Positions 33,028 through 44,949 of a stretch of 64,000 bases of DNA are shown one piece after another. A program made the translations under genes and the position numbers. Source of the DNA: Hysterium pulicare CBS 123377 (Eukaryota; Ascomycota; Dothideomycetes; Hysteriales; Hysteriaceae). The stretch lies in contig AJFK01000423.1 of assembly GCA_000467715.1 (NCBI GenBank), positions 1 to 64,000 of the forward strand, read 5' to 3'. The notes below the pieces were generated by a model, which saw only the letters and a list, made by a program, of their open reading frames with translations, had not been told where the DNA came from and made no database searches. Numbering within the stretch: the first letter of the stretch is position 1; each line of letters begins with the position of its first letter.

Positions 33028-33568
33028 CCTTTTTGCTGGTGCGTTGCTGGAAGTTTGGACATATAGTATTTCTACTTCAGGTGCTCATGTTCGAGCCGTC
33101 GTCGAAGCATTATTTCCCGAAGCGAGAGCTTTTACAGCAGCCAAAACTACCGCCCAGGCATCTTACATTCATTAAAATTATAACAAAAGTGGTAACGGTA
33201 TTATTTTGAGACTCTTTGGCTCATATATCTAGCAACCTTTAAATAAGGACACTATTTCGGAAAGAGCTCCCAATTTTGGATGAAAGCCGCCGCATACAAG
33301 AATACCGGGGAACATCTGCACCGCATCCGAACCGCCATATTGAGCTTTAAGTCCTACTTCATGATGCCGTTTAGAGTTTTCACCATGCCTGGGAACAAAA
33401 GGTGAGAAAACTTGCCCAAATAATACGCAGTCAAGAGAGATTCCACTAATTCAGTCATCATAAGTCAAACTTGAGGCCGGAAGGAACATACTCCGCTCTA
33501 ACTTAGGTACCAAGTAAGAATAATTCGATGTTTTCTATCAAATTAGTAGGCTCGGTGTCAATATAGCC

Positions 33569-33586
33569 CATGGCCCCCGGGCCATG
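33569..33586. repeat. Inverted repeat CATGGCCC-CC-GGGCCATG
   Basis: Two 8-bp arms with a 2-bp centre, fully matched. It could form a short hairpin or bind a dimeric protein. Confidence 0.75.
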
Positions 33587-33599
33587 CGCATAACTTGCC

Positions 33600-33620
33600 A
33601 TACCAAGGTTACCTTGGTAT
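33600..33620. repeat. Inverted repeat ATACCAAGGT-T-ACCTTGGTAT
   Basis: Two fully matched 10-bp arms around a single T, only 14 bp after the previous inverted repeat. Confidence 0.8.
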
Positions 33621-35160
33621 CCTAAGTCTATTCGAGCTTCGCGATAAGTCACAAACGGATTTTCCCCCTCAAAGAACATCCTCCAAGTCTAAATCGTCGT
33701 TACTTATGTTTTAGGGCGGCAGGAATTAGGTTCAAGTGGAAAGTAGCTAATCATTCTATCCCGTTAGACATATGTGACCCTCCATCATACATTCCAATGT
33801 CATCGAGCAACTCGATAGACTGCGAAACCGCCTCTTTCAGCTTTTATGGCCGGCAAAGGGCTCAGCTGCGGCAAGAAGAAGGCAGCAACGACAGGTCTTC
33901 AACCTCCTTGAGAGCTCTGGCACGAATTCGACGCAACTTCTGATGATGAAGACTCAATGTGGGGGTATCGCATAAGGGTATCCGGACCTCTACCCACCCG
34001 TACTGGATTCGTTTCCGCCCGTCTGCATAGATACTCCGGACTCTGTGAAAGACATCAAATCAAGTTGATTTCATAGGACCCATCCGAAATATATGATAAT
34101 AAGTACATCCTGATCTAGGATAGATAAGAAAAGAAAAATTTAGAATAAAATATGCTTACTAGCCTTTTACTTAGCCTAGATTCCGCTACTGCGATTGCCG
34201 CAACTTCAATTTCACACTGCGATGCCCAGCTTTGCGAAAGCCGTCAGATAATGGAGCCACAATAGACCATCGTCGGACGGATGAAAACCGCAGAGTCGTC
34301 GAGGAGAGAATCGCTGAAGACTTGGTGAAATTTGCCGTAAGGGAAAAGAGCATCTACTCTATGAGCGGTTGAAGTGAACGAATTGGACAAAGTCAAAGGA
34401 ACAGCAATAAGAGTTATTACATCTGCTTATTCACCCACATGCTCAAATCCAGACATTTGATTCTGAAACAAATCGGCTAAGCTTCCAGAAGGATATTGCT
34501 TTGAGGCCTTCGTACAGAACGTAGGCTGGCGATAAACCTCTCAGCATCAGCTTTCCAAATCCAATGTGAAGCTTGTGAATGATTGAGAGTGTGTTGCTGT
34601 CGAAGAGCAGGAGATCTCGACGCAGGCAGCTATCAGGAGCACTGTTCAAAATGAGGCCTGAGCGCAGTGTAACGGATCCCTCCAGTCCATGACCCTCCGA
34701 AAATCTCAAACATGCAGAGATTTTCAAACTAACAGCTTTGCTACCAACATAAAGGGGGTTATATTGTATATCCCTCGAGGATGCGTATACCCGTCCTTAT
34801 GGAGGCGATTGTTGTGTCCGGGGCTCGATCGACCTTTGCTAAGGGTCTCAATACTACTTGCTCTGGGTGTGGGCATTCTTAATAATGACCATCTTGTGGT
34901 TTTGCATGGTTAGAGGTGGGCAGGAAAAGGGTTTCATGGGAAAATACAAACTATAGCGGCCTCCAGACTGCTGCCTGATCGTCCACCTTCTGATTGGAGG
35001 TCTCCAGGATGATCTTATGCCCACAGCCTCAAAACCTGCATGTTGCTAAAAATGCGCCTTTATGTACGTGGCCCACGGCGATATGTAATAGCACAAAGAC
35101 ACCGCACCATCTGTCTCTCACTTATTTCATTAATAACGGAAACGGTTATTACACTTTAGC

Positions 35161-36550
35161 ATGGCGGAACCGTGCGCATTTGTAGAACTAAGAGCTTTAC
35201 CATCGGATCTTCGATCCGGGGCCAATAGGCCGCAACCTTCCCTCTCCTATCTGATGGAACCACAGAATTCCGTCGGAGATGAATCTGCACCAAAGCGACA
35301 ATCCGATTCCTACACCAGCACGTTTACGGCGTCCAAAGTACCATCCCGGGAGAAGAAGCGACGAAGGTTCAATTTCGCGAGAAAGAGGAAAAGCACGCCT
35401 AAGTATCCCTGGGAAAACGAAACGATCATTCGCCGATGTAAGTCTATACATCGATAATCGGACCTTTGTGTTGATTGAATATAGTGGAAGAGTGTGTAAA
35501 TGGATATCCACGCCTCGCTGCTTTTCTAGACAGCGACGAGAACTTCATGATCTTTCGTCGATTTGGATATTTGCAGACTCGACTGCTCTTAGAGAAACAA
35601 GCCCAACTCGTTGAATTGGAGAGAGAACTTGACGAGAAGGATCAGGACGAGGCAGAACGCGACGAACAACTTCTAAAAACGGTAGAGAGGGCTGAACCGG
35701 AAGCTACTCAGCGTCGAATCTTGCTAGGCAGAATCGAACAATGTTTTAGAGAATACTGTAAGTCATTATGATCCATCTTTCTTCTACGGTAAATCAATCT
35801 AAATGTCGCTCCAGCCACCCTCTTGACTGCTGTTCAACAGATGCGATGCTTTGAAAGGCCCACAGAGCGCGACTATCAAAGTATTGTGACTTACAACTGG
35901 AACAGCAAACCCGTCGTCGCCACAGAGGACACTTGGATTCGCTCAAAGGAAGATCTCGTCGCGCTTAGGCCACCGAAGGAGCCCGACTGGCTTGAAGTGA
36001 AGACAGAAAATTTGCTACGACGGTTCAGTTCTCGCTTTCTTACAGTAAGTGTTTTGACTCAATCCTAACGTATTATATCAGTTACTAAGTGTACACAAGA
36101 ATATATTTACAGATAACGTATGTATGCACCCACGCTTCCATCCGAACCCGAGTGATTCTCATTGCCTACTCAGACGACTCGATTGAAAACAGCCGATACG
36201 CACATTCATCTCTACAGCGCAGCAAAAATCCAACGTGTAGGAACTACCATTGTAGCACTCATCGTGGCCATCTTGCTCGTGCTTCCCATTCTCCTCTGCT
36301 ACATTTTGGTCTCAAACATTGGGGGAAGCAAAGGATACTGGGGATGCATCGGCGTACTTTTCTTCTTCACCATGGTTTTCTCATGTGCCATGGCCTCTTA
36401 CTCCAATGCGAGGAGGCATGAGGTGATAAGTGCAACTGCGGCGTGAGTCTCACTAATACTACAACCCGCATTCCGGAAATTGATGCTGACCATCATTCTA
36501 GATACTGCGCCGTCCTGGTCGTCTTCCTGGGCAATGCTGCCAAACAATGA
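35161..36550 (+). CDS. DUF6594 family membrane protein
   Basis: Five exons (35161-35437, 35485-35757, 35815-36044, 36174-36442, 36502-36550) give 365 aa. After a basic N-terminus comes GYPRLAAFLDSDENFMIFRRF and a coiled coil rich in Glu/Asp (residues about 105-160), both typical of DUF6594. Then RSKEDLVALRPPKE and a C-terminal group of three membrane segments: VGTTIVALIVAILLVLPILL, a Phe-rich middle helix, and YCAVLVVFLGNA. The joining motif SYSNARRHEVISATAAY is diagnostic. The protein probably sits in a membrane with a cytosolic coiled coil; the function is unknown, but the family is often next to self-recognition genes in fungi. The 129-nt fourth intron is the least certain splice. Confidence 0.83.
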
Positions 36551-37981
36551 GGGTTCTACAGAGAACATCCGGGATAATTTCAGGAACGCTACTTGTTCCC
36601 TTTTTCTCGTCAATTACAACATCCATCCCAGACTCTGCGGTTGTCGCATGCGCAGTCCCCCTCAGTCACTCTTTATCCCCCAATGGACCTCCCGGAGCCC
36701 CCACTCTTTTCAGAAGAACGACCGCCATCCACCAGACTAGACCAATTCCCCGCTCTCCCCATCTCCTATTCCCTGCCTCGACCCTCCCACCCTTTATCAC
36801 CTCAATCAAAACACCTTTCAGAAATAACCACCCAACTCCCGATTTCCAACAACCGGACCCACATTGACCGACAGCGTTTCCCGTACATCCACTTCCGATA
36901 TACAACTCGCAAAATGAATGCCGCTGTGCCACCGTGGAAGAAGTCATGGCATTCGTCGTTGCTCCAGAGCGATTCCTTCGACGTATTGCTATGCGTCGCA
37001 GTTTTGGCCACAGAAGCAAGTTGAAGTGTTTGGTTTGAATGTTGAAGTAAAGAGAAGGAGGGAGACCAAGGTAGCTGTGGGCGTGGGTGCGAGATGCATT
37101 CTTGATGAGGTGGAATGTTGCTGGGGAGCAGTAATGAGTGTTTGGATTTGGGCGTATCTTGACTCAACAAGCGTCCAAGAAGCCGGAGTCTCAAGGTTGT
37201 GAAGATTGCATGTGGTATTTTCCATATCCCACATAATCAAACCCGGACTTCTTCTCAATACTTATTCCTTCACTTATTTCTTACCTCTGTCAACGGTTTA
37301 ACACTAATTAATTCGGATAGACCTTTGTAAATTATTTTCAAGGCCTTAAATGCGCGTAGCATCAAGTCTCTTCGGACTACAGCCTCGATCTCCAGTACGA
37401 ATAATCGTAGGCTGAGAAACATCTGAATGGATGAAGGCGGAGCGAATCAACATTCTCCGCCCTCCGAGAACCGTTCTACAGGTATTGAGCTCACGATGCT
37501 GATGCTTAAGGTTTCTGCGTACTACCCGAACAATTATGATCATTCAATTTTCACGACAGATTCTACATGTAGTAACCAGCATCACTGCCAAGATCTAGTG
37601 GAAGTACATTATCTGTGAATGTTGCTGTTACTAGTGATGACTTATCTACTTCGATAATGTGAGCAGTCACGTTGGAATAATATTGCAATTAAGACAGGGC
37701 ATGACTATCGATTTGCGCTAGCTACCCTAATGAAAATAGAGACCACGAAGTGGATAGAGAGGCAAAGAGAATTGGGGAGATCTATTTCTTTAGGTTGGTA
37801 TGGAGCATTCGACTCGGCAACGGAAGTAATGTCAAATCTTTGTAAATGAAAGTGAATGAAAATACCTAGAAGAACATGCAGAGCCACCATGAAGCAATTG
37901 GAAGGGGACATAGTATCGTCGTGTGCTCAAAGACCACTCCAGGTACTATGAGTATCGTATTTCTGCAATCCTAAAATGTGG
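36551..37981. other. 1.4-kb intergenic region
   Basis: Overlapping open frames at 36551-37200 occur on both strands without domains. They reflect a Pro/Ser-biased composition and are not supported as genes. Confidence 0.4.
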
Positions 37982-40237
37982 CTACTCAAGGCACTTGGCA
38001 TACTTGAGCATCATTCGGGATATTGCGAGGCTAATATCCCAAGTCTTCCGACAGTCGCACTCGCAAGGCCCGTCATCGTAGAGTTTACGACCCTTCATTT
38101 CGCTCGTCATGACCTCCTCAAGCTTCTTAACATGTGCCAATCGCTGTTCTGGCCTGCCGGTCCCTTTATAAATAGCATCTCTGGGACGTGGCTCGTCAAT
38201 GGTCAGCTTGAATTTAACTTTCTTGCCATGAAACCGAGCCACATGCTGAAGGAAACTTCTTTTCATCCTATCTTCGTCGTCAGAGTCATACTCCTGGTCG
38301 TAGTAGGAATATCCAGACCCCCCTGGATTTTGGAGGACATTGTAGGGACCCCGGTTAAATATGGCCTTCGTCCATATTACCGAGTTCACGGAGAGATGTA
38401 CGCTTTCGATGTTGGGACAGTTGTGCACCAGCGTGTTGAGAAGCCGACGCCACTGTGACATTGCGGTAGGGGGGACGAAGACGAGTTTGCGGTCGCCATC
38501 ACGACTTGGAATGTATACCAAAAAGGGGCACTTGCCTTGATACCCTTCATCTTCCATTCGGAAGAATAATTCGATGTGTTTCAAGTTGGCAAATTGAGTA
38601 GTACGATCATGAAGAAATGCGCGAGCACTTTGAGGACTTCCGAGGAATCGAATCTTCCTTGAATATAGGATTTCCGAGAAATCCTGATAGACTGCCTGGT
38701 TGACGTACATGATATCGAGATTGCGGGCATAGAAGGTATCGTTATCAATCCATGCGTAATACGTCGATAGGATAGCCCTTTCGAAATTCTCGAACTTCAT
38801 GTCGAAGCAAGTTGAATTTTCCCTTGCCCCCGTTATGTCATAGCATGTCTCGGATGAGGAATTCCTGGGATGATCCACAACTGTCAGATCGCCCTTCGGA
38901 GAAAGGTAGCGAAGAACCATTTTGCGCGGTTTTCTGTAAAAAGAATAATTTGAAGTCCAGAAGTAATGCAGAACAGATTTTTCCGAATCCTCGGTGGTCC
39001 TTTTGTGCTCATGTCTTGGAAGAGCAAGAGACTTTGGCTCTTTGGGCAACGGCTCCAATTTCTTTTCCCAATACCTTAGGGTCCTTGGCCTCGCATCTGA
39101 GATCACTGAGCTTTGGGGTTGGTTTAGAAATGGGAACGGTCTAGGTGGAACTTCATGCTGCTCTTTCATCGACGTCGACGACATCGCGAGGGTGGTTTCT
39201 TCAGTTTCCGAGTCCTCTTCATCCGAGTCTATGTCTTCATCATCCGTCCAATCCAGATCCATTCCTTCATGCATACGGAGCTGCCACATCCGATTCACAT
39301 GGTGGAATTTCGAAGTTTGATACTTGACAATTTTGATGTTGTCTACGTTCCAGTATCCACGGTCGTAAACTCGATGGCCAAATGTGCTTTTAGCAATGTC
39401 TCTGTCCTCGATGTTCCCCTTTCGAATAGTGATATCAATGAAATTGAGATTCGAGAACTTAGTATTTTTGATTTTGACTTTTTCGAAATGAGTATTCTTG
39501 AACAGACAGTTCTCGAAGGTAACGTTGGTAAACTTCACGCGGCTCCAAGTGCTTCCTGTTATGACGGTCATTTTTGAGTCGACATTTCGGCATTTGAGAT
39601 CGGAGATGGCAGAGAAAGATACAGTGAACCGCCCATTTCCAAGGTTCAAAGCGCTGTTGGTCATCAGCGAATCGTCTCATCATTTGCGGCTTCAAGCTTA
39701 CCATTTGCAAGGCGAATCCACATCGAACACGGCCGCCTTCGCATCATTGATCCTTGGGCTCAAGCTCACTGGGATGCAATCCCTCGGATATCCATGAAAC
39801 AGCTTTGAGCACTGAGCGAGAGCAACCCGCCAATCATTCAACCACACATTGAAATGCTCTTCGTTATACCGGTCCAACGCCCGCAAAATCTGCCACGCCA
39901 TTTCCGGTTTCTCCTTCAGCTCTTCAACGGCGAATGCAGGTACCGATCTCGCCACATCAAGCGCCAAGAAACCTTCAACGGCAGCTTTGTAGAATTGTTC
40001 GATATGTATTGGTGAGTGAGTTCTGAGAGTTTCACCCGTGGGCAATGCTTGAGGGCCGTACAGGCTAAGCACCTCCTCGATCCAATTTCCGATGGACGGA
40101 TCGTGGACTCTCCGAGGTGCCTCGGCCCATCTTTCTGGTGATCCTTTCGACCATGAATGGGTTGGGCTGGGCAGGAAACATAGTCCTCCCTCATCAAGGC
40201 ATACGTACTCGTCTGCCAGAGGGGTTGCGATGGGCAT
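37982..40237 (-). CDS. Large fungal protein with pentapeptide-like beta-helix segment and 2EXR-like C-terminal half
   Basis: Two exons (40237-39702 and 39653-37982) over a 48-nt intron give 735 aa. The first 180 residues are an unrecognised helical domain (MPIATPLADEYVCLDEGGL). Residues about 180-260 show regular five-residue steps with alternating F/V/I and N/C: FTNVTFENCLFKNTHFEKVK and IKNTKFSNLNFIDITIRK, as in right-handed pentapeptide beta helices. An acidic linker (DDEDIDSDEEDSETEE) follows, then a C-terminal domain with VNQAVYQDFSEILYSRKIRF and ANLKHIELFF, typical of fungal F-box-like/2EXR proteins. A cysteine cluster CECDC sits near the end. The function is unknown; it may be a protein-interaction scaffold. 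Confidence 0.75.
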
Positions 40238-40549
40238 GTCGTTAGCGAGTCGTGTCTTGCGTAGTAAGAATGAGAGGCATGAAGGTAGACAAGTAGAGGG
40301 TATAGGTGAAGTAAAGGAAGGGAGATAGACAAATTAGTAAGCGAAGAGAAGTGAAGGCACAGAGAAAGTGAAATGAAAGCATGGCGCGGAAGTAGCAATA
40401 CCTAGACACGTGAGACGACCTACTATCAGATGACGATATAAGACAGGATTGGGAGAGGAAAATTTAAGATATTCCAACACTGAGATATGTAATCAACCAT
40501 CCCAATGCAGATGCGCGTCCATCTATCTAAAAAGTACAAACACACATCT
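40238..40549. other. Short intergenic spacer
   Basis: Promoter of the pentapeptide-like gene and 3' flank of SPF1. No other feature was seen. Confidence 0.45.
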
Positions 40550-43500
40550 CTACGCTCTAATCCCCTCCAACCTCTTCTCCGCCTCCTCGATCCTCTTCTC
40601 CTCCGCCTCCGCCTCTTCCTCGGCCTTCCTCTTCTCCTCCCTCTCCAATTGATCCGGCCTTCTAATCGCAATATCCTTAGGTCTATAATCACTAAACATA
40701 TACTTCAAGACCTTCTCAATAATCCAACAAGCGCCATAATCAAGAATCATAACCCCGGTCAGCATTGTCTTGAAGTCACTCGTGAACGGCACGAGCTTCA
40801 ACCTCTGGTTGATTTCGGGAATGAATTCGGTAGCGCAAGAGAAGGCGACGCCGCTGACGACGATCAGACCCCAATACATGCCTCTGTTTTCGCGGATGGA
40901 TTCACGGAATGGACGGCCCTGGTAGTTTATAGCGAAGGTGGAGATTTGTTGGATAAGTTGAAGTAGGTAGACGGCGCTGTTGAGAAGCGATGGCTCGAAT
41001 TCGCCTTCGAGGTCGATCTCGGCTTTCTTCCTACGAAGACAATTAGCGCTTGATCCATTCAAGATAGTCCATGTATACTTACGGTTCGATCCTTTGCACA
41101 AACCGAGAAACATAAATTAGAGTTGCAATATGAACAGCAAATTGGCCGAGAACCGATCCAACGATGTAGAAGTTGAAGATATTATGTTGTGGTCGCTCTT
41201 TAGAGAGTTGTTCAACGGGCTAATATACCAAGTCAGTTGGGATGTTCAATAAATTGTGGTTGAAAGCGACATACCTTTGCACGAGAAATTGAAAGAAAGC
41301 AAACACTCATCATCATCCCACTGATGGTGACTTGACCATCTCCAAATTTGATGCCATCAAGGTATAAAACACTCAAACTGTACGCGCTGATGAGACAGTT
41401 CAATGCAAGAATTTTATACATCTGAATAGTAGCGACTAGAGTACATCTTCCTTGACGGATGATGTTGGGAATTGCAATGACATTGGCCAGCTTGCTAGTG
41501 AAGGGGGCAGCAACTGAAGCGTCACCAAGTTTAATTGTCGGAGGTTCGCTATCATCAAGCTCTTGCTCCATCATTGTTTGCGTTAGCTTATCTGCTAATC
41601 CAGCAGCAGCTTGTTGAGGATTCTTTGGTGCCTCAGGTTGCTGTTGACTCGGTATTGCAAGGGCAGTCGATCCGTTGGCAGCAGTTCCATTTGGCAAGGC
41701 ACCAGCCGGCCCTGCTTTCCTCTCCGCTTGCGCAGCCATGGCTTTTTCGTAATGCGGATTCTGTGGACCAGGAGGATAGAGGTGCGCAATCATGGGCGGG
41801 ACAGGTGGAGATGGCTGGTTAAAGCGTTGCATGAGTTGGCATTGCTTTTCGTAGACTTCCTTCATCTTAGTGTTTCTGTAGTGCTCCGCGATCTTGTCCA
41901 GATCCTCTCTTGATCCATTGAGGAGGGCGACACCGATATGAGCTTGCTTAAGGGCACCCACATCATTGGTACCATCGCCGCACATCAGCGTAGTGTAACC
42001 GCAGTCTTTCAGGCCGAGCAAGATCTCTTCTTTTTGCTTGGGTGATACACGGGCATAGACCCAGGTATAGCGGAGTAGCTGGCTCAAAGCTTTTTGACCC
42101 TTGAACTTTCCAAGGGCGTATCCAGTCACGCAGATATCCTTTGTCTCTAATAGTTTAGAGTCCAGTAGCTGGGTCGGGTCAACAGGAATATTGACCTTGT
42201 CATCGACACTTCGCCAGACAAGATTTTTTCCGGAATCATCATTCTCGGGAGCATCAAGGATGAGGCAGTCTCGATCAACGATTTCCACCTGTCGGGCGAC
42301 ATGTACAGCGGTCAAAGGGTTGTCGCCAGTGATCATGACAACGCGATGGCTACTCTCGTTGAGCATGCGCACAGCTTGGATAGCATCGTCCTTCAGTGGG
42401 CACTGGAGGACAAGGAAACCTGCAAAGTGTAGGTCGCATTCAACTTCCTCTCGCTTCAAATTGTTGATGCGATTCTGGCCCAGTTCAGAGTCCTGGCTAA
42501 GATACTTATATGCGAGGGCGAGAACTCGACCTCCGTTCCTGGTGAAGTATTTGAAAGTCTCCTCATATTTAGGTGGAGTGTCCACCATCATCTTTCGGAT
42601 GGTTTCAGGAGCACCTTTGACACCCACAAAAGTGCTCTTGACCTTTTTCTGAGCTTTCTTATTCGTGACTAGTACGGTTGCAACGGAGCTCTGACGCTTA
42701 AGTGCCGAAGAGAATTGGAATCGTCGGCGGATCTGAACCAGATCAGGGTGACTGGAACTCGAGGCGCCTTTTGTTAAGGACTGCGATTTGTTCATTAGAG
42801 TGTTGTGAGCACCCAAAGACCAACCAAGGGATGATAGCGTGGCCTTCTCCATAGGCTCACCAACAGTCTCGCCTTCATCCAATTTCACCAAGGCGTGCGC
42901 AGTGGCCAAGACAAGCGTTGTTTCAGTTCCAACATCACTGACAGCACTGACTTGAGTGTGGGCGCCATCCGGTCCCGTTTTTATCCCTTGCTGACCAAGG
43001 GATAGACCAGCAATGCCATCAACAACGAGATCTTCGCCGGTTAGAGTCCCAGTCTTATCAAAGCACGCGACATCAACTCGACCGGCGAATGGAATACGGA
43101 ACGGTTCTGTACAGAAAATGGCGTATCGGCTGAGCGCTGCGAGAGATGTGTTGACAGCCAGACTCAATTCCATGGGAAGTTCTGGAGGAACGACACTTGT
43201 GATGATCAAAACGCAATCAAGCATCAACTTCGATCGCTTTCGGTCTCTGGCAACGCCCTCCTGCCAGACATACCAGGAAGCAGCAATAGCGAATAGACAC
43301 AGGAAAAGGATGAAAAACAATGCCTCAACGTTGTTCGCGGAGACACGCTCGGTCGAGTAGATCATGGTACGGACAAGACTTCCCTGGCTAGTCTCGAACC
43401 CGGTCTTCATAACGACAGCTATCGCGCCCTTATCCGGAGGTGGTGGAAGTCCGGAGGATAATTTACTAACAGCGCCGATGTCGTCCTCGCTTGATGTCCC

Positions 43501-44559
43501 ATGGCTGACCTGAAGAACCTTCGTACCCCCGTAGAGGAAGGCGATTTTATCCAGTCCTTCCGGTTCTATCGGAGCTTCTCCAGGTCGAAGTTGAATGGAT
43601 TCCTTGAGCACTGGTGTACTTTCTCCAGACAGCATAGCCTCGTTCACGATAGCTGATCCCTCGATTAAGACCATATCGCATGCTACTCCAGAGTCCTCCT
43701 TGGTTCTTCCAACGGAAACCACATCTCCGGGTAGCAACTTATCACTCTGTATCTCCTGCCATTTGTTCTGTCTGTATACGAGAAGGTCGTAGGGCTTGAT
43801 GCTCATTCCGCGAAACTCGTTCAATGTCCGTTGTCGCTGCCAGACTACCGTGCTTTCGAATGCAACCAGCATGAAGAGTGTGAAGAGGGAGTAATACCAG
43901 TAGTCATCCAGCATCCAAAGGCCGACGCAGAAAATTTGGAAAACAAAGAATGGGGCGACGGCGTGCTCTTTGAAGAGCTCGGTGAACGTAGGGACGGGTA
44001 TATCAAATGAGTTATCGCCATAATGCTGCTGTAGGCGCTCGATTTCAGCTGGAGAAGTAAGACCACGCGATTGCTGGAAGGTCTTGAGAGGGGGCTTCGG
44101 ATCGGCATCGAGCGCGTAAGAGAGGGGTGAGAAGGATTTCTTCTCAGGATCGTAGAGGAATCGGCGTTTCTGGAAGAGGAATGATAGATTATGCTTCCCT
44201 CCTACATTATCACGCTTCAACGGACATATCTCCGCTGAACCTGCGTTCGCCACGGGGATAACCTTGACGAGCTGCGCTGTCCGGACATCGCTGGCCGTTG
44301 TTGAAGTGAACAGAGATTTCAAGTTGACATTCCAATGGGTGGTAAGCCAAATGAGAGCCTGAATCGTGATTATGCCTCCGCTCCAAACAAATGTCCACTC
44401 CTGAGATCCCAGGTGCTTCTCGTATCTTTCGGGGGAAAGATAGAACGCGAAGAAGGCAGGCCAAATTACGAGGAAAGGCCAGACGTAAGTATGGAGTGTT
44501 AACGGTAATGGATTGTGAAGGCTCGCAGACTGTACCTGCGGATTGTCGACGAGCGGCAT
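40550..44559 (-). CDS. SPF1: P5A-type ATPase SPF1, ER transmembrane-helix dislocase
   Basis: Three exons (44559-41275, 41219-41083, 41030-40550) give 1300 aa. Spf1 resides in the ER membrane, removes misplaced tail-anchored or moderately hydrophobic helices, and affects Mn2+ and sterol balance. The P5A signature PPELPMELSLAVNTSL marks the substrate site. The phosphorylation loop is CFDKTGTLTGEDL, followed by KGAPETI, MITGDNPLTA, and MCGDGTNDVGALKQAHIG. The N-terminal two extra helices (YVWPFLVIWPAFFAFY and WSGGIITIQALIWL) are typical of P5. The C-terminal exons supply the last helices (NYQGRPFRESIRENRGMYWG) and a KKR-rich, coiled tail. The two small introns are needed to avoid a premature end. 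Confidence 0.96.
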
Positions 44560-44949
44560 GGTGTTGATGTTGTTTAACGCTGGTCAACGTCAGGTTTGTA
44601 CAAATCTGGCCCTGGTCATGTCTTGGAGATTCGCGATTCCGCCACGTTTTTCCGATCCGATGGCGATTTTCCATTCACTAATTCTTAGAGCCGAAATCTC
44701 CCCGTTTACATTCTGAGACTGGTGATGATGCTAATAATAATCCACATAAAATTAAAGCTAGAAGACTTGTTAGTGATACTCGTCATATTATTATTATGTA
44801 AGCTATTCTATCCCTAAAGTTACTGTAGCTAGTAAACTAAAAGCATTTGAAGAGAACAGCATATATCTGATATCAGGAGAAATGTTATATTCATCGGTGC
44901 ATCAGCCATCATTGCAATCTATTATGTTTAAGTCAAGCCCAAGTACCAT
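44560..44949. other. Intergenic: SPF1 promoter
   Basis: AT-rich near 44740-44880. It holds the SPF1 promoter and the 3' flank of the next minus-strand gene. No gene was seen. Confidence 0.45.

Larger units (their letters stand above)
33028..35160. other. 2.1-kb gene-poor region
   Basis: No gene with domain or splice support was found. Two inverted repeats, at 33569-33586 and 33600-33620, lie close together. The rest holds only short frames without recognisable content. Confidence 0.45.

Noticed and set aside
36551-37200. Overlapping long frames on both strands as a gene pair
   Set aside because: No domains, no splice gain, and strong composition bias explain the open frames.
40550-41113. 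Separate small gene at the SPF1 3' end
   Set aside because: Its sequence is the known C-terminal part of P5A ATPases and joins SPF1 through two good introns.
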